A stretch of 9,808 nt of DNA, taken from assembly GCA_021810985.1 (NCBI GenBank), contig JAJZQA010000063.1:1-9808 (forward strand), in the 5' to 3' direction. Each line of letters begins with the position of its first letter. The first letter of the stretch is position 1. Positions 6,730 to 9,808 of the stretch are shown here, in pieces. Under the pieces are notes generated by a model that saw only the letters and a list, made by a program, of their open reading frames with translations, made no database searches and was not told the DNA's origin. A program made the position numbers and the translations under genes. The stretch comes from Deltaproteobacteria bacterium. GTDB taxonomy: Bacteria > Desulfobacterota > Desulfuromonadia > Geobacterales > Geobacteraceae.

Positions 6730-6840
6730 CTGCCGTATCGTGGTGGCAACTGGAACAACGGCGTGAACGCCGGCCTCGCGGCGCTGAACTTGAACAACGC
6801 GCGGTCGAACGCGAACACGAACATCGGCTTCCGCCCGGCT
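6730..6840 (+). repeat. DGR template repeat (TR)
   Basis: A 111-bp non-coding donor copy between avd and the reverse transcriptase. Its 23 adenines are mostly in AAC triplets in the VR reading frame; translated in that frame it gives asparagines at the changeable places (NWNNGVNAG, then LNLNNARSNANTN). Every adenine is in an AAC, TAT, ACG or ATC triplet, so substitution at A cannot create a stop codon in VR. TR starts 9 nt after the avd stop, in the same frame, and is guarded by an extra in-frame TAA at 6727-6729. It should be transcribed as part of the TR-spacer RNA and copied by the RT. The homology to VR is certain. Confidence 0.96.
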
Positions 6841-6987
6841 CTTGGGGATAGCCAGAAGCCGCAGGCTCACGTAGCCTGCGGCCAGTGCGCCCACAAAAGG
6901 ACGCTTAATCCTCGGCCGAGCGCCGAAAAACATAAACAGGCTGGCGGCGGTAAGTAGGCAACGAACACTGTCGCGGCCGCTTACTTT
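6841..6987 (+). ncRNA. TR-RT spacer: presumed priming/structural part of the DGR RNA
   Basis: There is no convincing gene in this 147-nt stretch between TR and the reverse transcriptase ATG. In BPP-1 the equivalent spacer of about 140 nt is part of the template RNA: it binds Avd-RT and supplies the self-priming adenosine. Here the length is similar, and the spacer contains a perfect 10-bp hairpin (6858-6882) and a 10-bp palindrome CTCGGCCGAG at 6911-6920. Position, length and structure support the role; the priming nucleotide cannot be chosen by eye. A 64-codon open frame starting inside TR (6763-6957) covers it but has no ribosome site. Confidence 0.6.
6858..6882 (+). repeat. Perfect hairpin 18 nt downstream of TR
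   Basis: Inverted repeat GCCGCAGGCT / AGCCTGCGGC (6858-6867 and 6873-6882) with the 5-nt loop CACGT. It is the strongest stem-loop I found in the DGR and lies in the spacer RNA, 3' of TR. There is no T-run after it, so it is unlikely to be a terminator. An RNA fold that positions the primer site or binds Avd/RT fits better. Confidence 0.75.
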
Positions 6988-8052
6988 ATGGCAAAAACAT
7001 TCAAGAACATATATGGGCAAATTTACGATTTTGCCAACCTGTATGCCGCCTACCTGCGGGCCAGGCGCGGGAAAAGGTATCGCCACGAAGTGTTGCGCTT
7101 TTCTCGCGACCTGGAGCCGAACCTGATTCAGATACAGAATGAACTGGTCTGGAAAACCTATCACACCGGACGGTATCGTGAGTTTTTTGTTTACGAGCCC
7201 AAAAGGAGGCCGGTTGCAGCGCTGCCATTCCGCGACCGAGTTGTGCAGCATGCCATTGTCTCGGTGATCGAGCCGATTTGGGAGAATCGTTTTGTTTATG
7301 ATTCTTACGCCTGCCGTCCAACGAGAGGCACCCATGCTGGAGCCGACCGCGCTCAGGCATTCTTACGCAAGGTCAAGCGCCGCCACGGCAAGGTGTATGT
7401 GCTCAAGGCCGATATCAGCAAGTATTTTGCCAGCATAGACCACGGGGTACTGAAACGACTACTCCGCAAGCGGATCGCCTGTGGCGACACCCTGTCCCTA
7501 CTGGACGGCATTATCGTCTCAACGCCAGGGCCAACCGGGATACCCATTGGCAACCTGACCAGCCAGCTTTTTGCCAATATCTACCTGCACGAGCTGGACG
7601 AATATGTGAAATACGACCTGCGGGAACATTTTTACGTTCGGTATATGGATGACTTCGTGATTATTCACCACGACAAGCAGCATCTCCAGCGGCTGCGGGT
7701 GGCGATTGAGAGTTTTCTTTGGGATCGGCTGCGGCTCCGAACCAACGCAAAGACCCAGGTGTTTCCGGTTGGTCTAGTGCGAGGCAGGGCTCTTGATTTT
7801 CTGGGGTATAGAATCTGGCCAACACACCGCAAGCTGCGCAAGGGGTCCATTAAGCGCATGCGGCACCGGCTCAGGAGATTGCAGGCGCTTTATGCCGCAG
7901 GACGGATTGGTTTCGCGCAGATCGGGCCGAGAATAGTGTCGTGGTTCGGGCATGCCAAACACGCAGACAGCTACAATTTGCGATCGAAGGTTTTGGGCGA
8001 TGCCGTATTTCGGCGAGATAACCAAAAAAAAGGAGCCGCGCCATTGTTATAA
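6988..8052 (+). CDS. DGR reverse transcriptase
   Basis: A 354-residue reverse transcriptase that copies TR RNA with errors at adenines. Visible RT motifs in order are: FVYEPKRRPVAALPFRDRVVQHA (about 67-89); VLKADISKYFASIDH with catalytic Asp142; GIPIGNLTSQLFANIYL, whose IGNLTSQ (187-193) is the DGR form of motif 4, where group II intron RTs have a QG pair; RYMDDF with catalytic Asp221-Asp222; and FLGYRI (271-276). The C-terminal part (RMRHRLRRLQAL, SWFGHAKHADSYNL) is a basic helical thumb typical of DGR RTs. All catalytic residues are intact, so it should be active. There is no good Shine-Dalgarno site before ATG 6988, which suggests low translation. A run of eight A at 8024-8031 lies near the end of the gene. 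The gene follows avd and TR in the usual DGR order. Confidence 0.95.
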   Translation: MAKTFKNIYGQIYDFANLYAAYLRARRGKRYRHEVLRFSRDLEPNLIQIQNELVWKTYHTGRYREFFVYEPKRRPVAALPFRDRVVQHAIVSVIEPIWENRFVYDSYACRPTRGTHAGADRAQAFLRKVKRRHGKVYVLKADISKYFASIDHGVLKRLLRKRIACGDTLSLLDGIIVSTPGPTGIPIGNLTSQLFANIYLHELDEYVKYDLREHFYVRYMDDFVIIHHDKQHLQRLRVAIESFLWDRLRLRTNAKTQVFPVGLVRGRALDFLGYRIWPTHRKLRKGSIKRMRHRLRRLQALYAAGRIGFAQIGPRIVSWFGHAKHADSYNLRSKVLGDAVFRRDNQKKGAAPLL

Positions 8053-8089
8053 GGCGTGGGCCACTGAATTGAGGAAGAAGGAGGGGATC

Positions 8090-8326
8090 ATGTACCAGCT
8101 TGTGATCGACCCCGCCCTGTGCGGTGGCTGCGGAAGCTGCGAGACGGCCTTGCCGGATCTGCTGGGCAAGATCATCAACCACCGGCTGCTGATCTCCCAC
8201 ACCAACCTGCACACCCACCATGCGGAGATCAAGCGGGCCATCAAAAGCTGCTGTATGGATGCCCTAACCATCGAGGAGGTAACGGAATGTCACGCCCAAA
8301 AGGAGGCGGGTAATGGAAGCGTTTGA
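8090..8326 (+). CDS. Small single-cluster ferredoxin-like protein
   Basis: A 78-residue protein with AGGAGG at 8079-8084, 5 nt before the ATG. Cys11, Cys14 and Cys17 form a CxxCxxC group (LCGGCGSCETALPDLL). The fourth ligand is probably Cys54 in SCCMDALTIEE, which aligns with the 'CPxxAI' end of one-cluster [4Fe-4S] ferredoxins with Cys55 at the usual proline. The part between (residues 28-50) has four His (SHTNLHTHH), unusual for a ferredoxin. A normal monocluster ferredoxin is 55-80 residues, so the length fits. The stop overlaps the endolysin start, so it is in one transcriptional unit with the lysis genes. The frame is open upstream into the end of the RT gene, but the strong ribosome site supports ATG 8090. 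An electron-transfer or Fe-S sensing role is suggested by the fold only; what it does in a phage is not known to me. Confidence 0.75.
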   Translation: MYQLVIDPALCGGCGSCETALPDLLGKIINHRLLISHTNLHTHHAEIKRAIKSCCMDALTIEEVTECHAQKEAGNGSV

Positions 8327-8909
8327 TCTGGCTCTGGCCCGCACCCTGGCCAACGAGGGCGGTTATGTGAACGACCCGGACGATTCCGGGGGCGAAACTT
8401 ACCGCGGAATTTCCCGGGTGAATTTCCCCGGCTGGCCGGGGTGGGGGTACATCGACCAGATTAAGGCCCACGGCATGGTGAAACGGGAAATAGAGGCCAA
8501 CGCCGACCTGGCCCGGCTCGGGGCACAATTTTACCGTGAACAGTTCTGGGACCGCTTGGCCGGGGACGCCCTGCCACCGGACGTGGCTGCCGAGTTGTTC
8601 GATACTGCGGTGAATACCGGGGTGCACCGTGCCGTGCTCTGGATGCAACAGGCACTCAACCTGCTCAACCGGAACGCCACAGACTACCCAGACATCGTCG
8701 AGGACGGCGTCATGGGGCCGGGAACAACCCGGGCGCTGGAGTCCTATCTCAAACAGAACACCACCGGGCCGCTGCTCAAGGTGATGAACGTGCTGCAGGG
8801 TCAGCATTACATTGACTGCATGCGGAAGTCGCCGACCCAGGAGAAGTACGCCAGGGGGTGGCTTAACCGGGTGGCCATGCAGCCAACCGCGCAAGGAGGT
8901 CAAACATGA
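8313..8909 (+). CDS. GH108 endolysin (N-acetylmuramidase)
   Basis: A 198-residue muramidase of glycoside hydrolase family 108, which cuts the sugar backbone of peptidoglycan during lysis. The N-terminus carries the family signature NEGGYVNDPDDSGGETYRGIS (14-34), with Glu15 as the expected catalytic acid and the Asp/Gly pocket following. A middle part (AELFDTAVNTGVHRAVLWMQ) matches the second conserved block. The C-terminal part (IVEDGVMGPGTTRALESYL at about 130-148) fits the peptidoglycan-binding domain that commonly follows in these enzymes. There is no signal peptide, so release should need the holin encoded next. AGGAGG at 8301-8306 is 6 nt before the ATG. The ATG overlaps the ferredoxin stop, and the stop TGA overlaps the holin ATG (ATGA). 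Confidence 0.92.
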   Translation: MEAFDLALARTLANEGGYVNDPDDSGGETYRGISRVNFPGWPGWGYIDQIKAHGMVKREIEANADLARLGAQFYREQFWDRLAGDALPPDVAAELFDTAVNTGVHRAVLWMQQALNLLNRNATDYPDIVEDGVMGPGTTRALESYLKQNTTGPLLKVMNVLQGQHYIDCMRKSPTQEKYARGWLNRVAMQPTAQGGQT

Positions 8910-9466
8910 ACGTCAGCGATATACTCAAAAGGGTTGCGGGGGCCGGCATCGAAGTCGCGGCCAGTGCTATTCCAGGCGGCTCGGCTGTCCTGAGCCTGGT
9001 CAACTCTTTCCTGCCGCCCGAGAAAAAGCTGCCGGAGACGGCCACCGGACAGCAGTTAACGGACGCGGTTGCATCGCTGCCGCCGGAGCAGCGCCTCGCG
9101 CTGATGTCGAAAGAGCTGGACGTGGAGATTGCCAAAGAAAATGCCTGGGTGCAAGTACAGGGGTCCCTCGCCGCGGCGGACGAGTCTGGAAAAAGCACTC
9201 GGCCTGAAATTGCCCTGATGATGGCCAAGTTGGTTGTGGGGATCACGGTGGCCGAGGCGGTCGCCATTGCCTGGGTTGCTACTACCACCGGGAAATTTCC
9301 CCCCTGGGAGTTGGTGGCCGCCCTCTTGTCTTTACCTACGGTTCTGCTCCGGGCCTACTTCGGCATGAGGACGGAAGAGAAAAAGGCACGCTATGCCGCG
9401 GCGGTGGGCGGAGAGGTGGCGCAGGGCAGCGCTCTGGCCGGTGTCTTTAAGGCGTTTACCAAGTGA
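8906..9466 (+). CDS. Putative holin with two C-terminal membrane segments
   Basis: A 186-residue protein with a mostly polar or helical N-terminal half and two clear hydrophobic segments, about residues 105-127 (MAKLVVGITVAEAVAIAWVATT) and 134-152 (WELVAALLSLPTVLLRAYF). A basic stretch (RTEEKKARY) follows. The region around residues 10-36 (VAGAGIEVAASAIPGGSAVL) is small-residue-rich and weakly hydrophobic. The plan resembles the 3TM holin family found beside GH108 enzymes and in gene-transfer-agent-like lysis modules. AAGGAGGT at 8893-8900 is a near-perfect ribosome site 5 nt before ATG 8906. Direct overlap with the endolysin gene and the membrane topology support a holin role; the family name itself is tentative. 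Confidence 0.7.
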   Translation: MNVSDILKRVAGAGIEVAASAIPGGSAVLSLVNSFLPPEKKLPETATGQQLTDAVASLPPEQRLALMSKELDVEIAKENAWVQVQGSLAAADESGKSTRPEIALMMAKLVVGITVAEAVAIAWVATTTGKFPPWELVAALLSLPTVLLRAYFGMRTEEKKARYAAAVGGEVAQGSALAGVFKAFTK

Positions 9467-9508
9467 GGAAAGGTGGCGCTGATAAACCCTGACGCCAAGG
9501 AGTGACCA

Positions 9509-9700
9509 ATGAACGGGGAATGGTGGATTGCGATTGTGGCGTGCGTGGTCGGTGCAGGCGTTGCCGCGAGCCAATGGAGAGCCTTGCAGCACAGCGAATC
9601 CTACGAGGCGCTGCGGGTGGCGATGTCGGGCGGTTTTATCGCCCTGGCTGGACTCGTGGTCAGCGGGGCGATTGCCCTCTTGCGGATCCTGTTTGGCTGA
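9509..9700 (+). CDS. Small two-segment membrane protein of the lysis module
   Basis: A 63-residue protein with two predicted membrane spans, about residues 5-22 (WWIAIVACVVGAGVAAS) and 41-62 (GGFIALAGLVVSGAIALLRI), joined by a short polar loop (QWRALQHSESYEALR). AAGGAG at 9497-9502 is 6 nt before ATG 9509. It lies 42 nt after the putative holin gene, last in the late operon. Size and topology fit a class II holin, an antiholin or a pinholin. I cannot tell which. It does not look like a spanin (no lipobox, no long periplasmic coil). Confidence 0.65.
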   Translation: MNGEWWIAIVACVVGAGVAASQWRALQHSESYEALRVAMSGGFIALAGLVVSGAIALLRILFG

Positions 9701-9701
9701 T

Positions 9702-9760
9702 TGCCTCGGCCCAGGTGCCGGAGGCACTCTGGCCTGGTCCGGAGACGGGCCGCTGAGGCA
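9702..9760 (+). terminator. Branched inverted repeat after the lysis genes, possible terminator
   Basis: An outer stem TGCCTCGGCCC (9702-9712) pairs with GGGCC (9747-9751) and GAGGCA (9755-9760), leaving a GCT bulge. Inside are a 5-bp hairpin GTGCC / GGCAC (9715-9719 and 9723-9727, loop GGA) and a competing CCAGG / CCTGG pair (9711-9715 and 9733-9737). It starts just after the last gene's stop. Only TTT follows shortly after, so it is not a classical intrinsic terminator. It may end or protect the late transcript. Confidence 0.45.
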
Positions 9761-9772
9761 GCGTTTCTGTGA

Positions 9773-9791
9773 TGTGGATAATTGTGGATAA
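9773..9791 (-). promoter_or_regulatory. Two tandem perfect DnaA-box sequences
   Basis: The 9-mer TGTGGATAA, the reverse complement of the DnaA-box consensus TTATCCACA, occurs twice (9773-9781 and 9783-9791), in the same orientation and one helical turn apart as a perfect 10-bp tandem repeat. AT-rich sequence follows to the window end. The match to the consensus is exact; whether DnaA binds here is inferred. Confidence 0.55.
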
Positions 9792-9808
9792 TTTTCAAGA
9801 AAAAAGGG

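Noticed and set aside
6763..6957. A 64-codon open frame beginning inside TR and running through the spacer
   Set aside because: It has no ribosome site, its first third is the TR sequence itself, and the rest covers the hairpin. TR and spacer act as RNA. Stops at 6718-6720 and 6727-6729 separate it from avd.
6508..7335. Long minus-strand open frame (275 codons) across avd, TR and RT
   Set aside because: It lies opposite three well-supported plus-strand elements, has no motif, and is typical of antisense shadows in GC-rich DNA.
7952..8089. Extended start for the ferredoxin gene inside the RT gene
   Set aside because: AGGAGG at 8079-8084 and ATG 8090 place the start after the RT stop; ferredoxins of this type begin just before the first cysteine group. 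It is kept only as a frameshift idea.
8241..8903. Minus-strand open frame of 220 codons opposite the endolysin
   Set aside because: The GH108 signature on the plus strand is clear; the antisense product shows only composition-driven residues.
1..9808. CRISPR array, tRNA, rRNA or insertion sequence
   Set aside because: No regularly spaced repeats, no cloverleaf-like sequence and no transposase-like protein were seen. The only large repeat pair is VR/TR.

Overview
The window is the late region of a myovirus-type prophage or phage (P2-like contractile tail). It runs almost entirely on the + strand with short or overlapping gene junctions, and it carries a complete diversity-generating retroelement (DGR). 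The DNA is GC-rich, apart from a visibly less GC-rich patch at the DGR accessory gene. P2-type baseplate genes, a GH108 endolysin and strong AGGAGG ribosome sites point to a Gram-negative host. A Desulfobacterota/deltaproteobacterial host is only a guess from the overall flavour, including a small ferredoxin gene.

Layout: positions 1-591 hold the 3' part of a gpD-like late control/tail protein. It is followed by gpV spike (591-1202), gpU-like tail protein (1205-1603), gpW/gp25 wedge (1593-1910), gpJ baseplate protein (1900-3030), gpI (3023-3754) and a tail-fibre protein with a DUF3751-type N-terminus (3747-4901). Next come a small unrecognised protein (4913-5212) and a 366-residue protein with an FGE-sulfatase/C-type-lectin-like fold (5229-6329). 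The last 37 or so codons before the C-terminal tripeptide of that protein form the DGR variable repeat (VR, 6207-6317). Then follow the accessory gene avd (6385-6720), the template repeat (TR, 6730-6840), a 147-nt structured spacer and the DGR reverse transcriptase (6988-8052).

VR and TR align over 111 bp without gaps. Of the 23 adenines in TR, 18 are changed in VR; only one of the other 88 bases differs. This is the signature of adenine-specific mutagenic retrohoming. The system should therefore diversify the tip of a tail-fibre-associated receptor-binding protein: TR RNA is copied by the RT with Avd, errors are made at adenines, and the cDNA replaces VR.

After the RT come a one-cluster ferredoxin-like gene (8090-8326) and a lysis module: GH108 endolysin (8313-8909), a putative holin with two membrane segments (8906-9466) and a 63-residue two-segment membrane protein (9509-9700). 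The window ends with a branched inverted-repeat structure (9702-9760) and two perfect tandem DnaA-box sequences (9773-9791). Points worth a second look are the strong A-to-G bias in VR, the ferredoxin gene, the hairpins flanking VR and TR, and the DnaA boxes.
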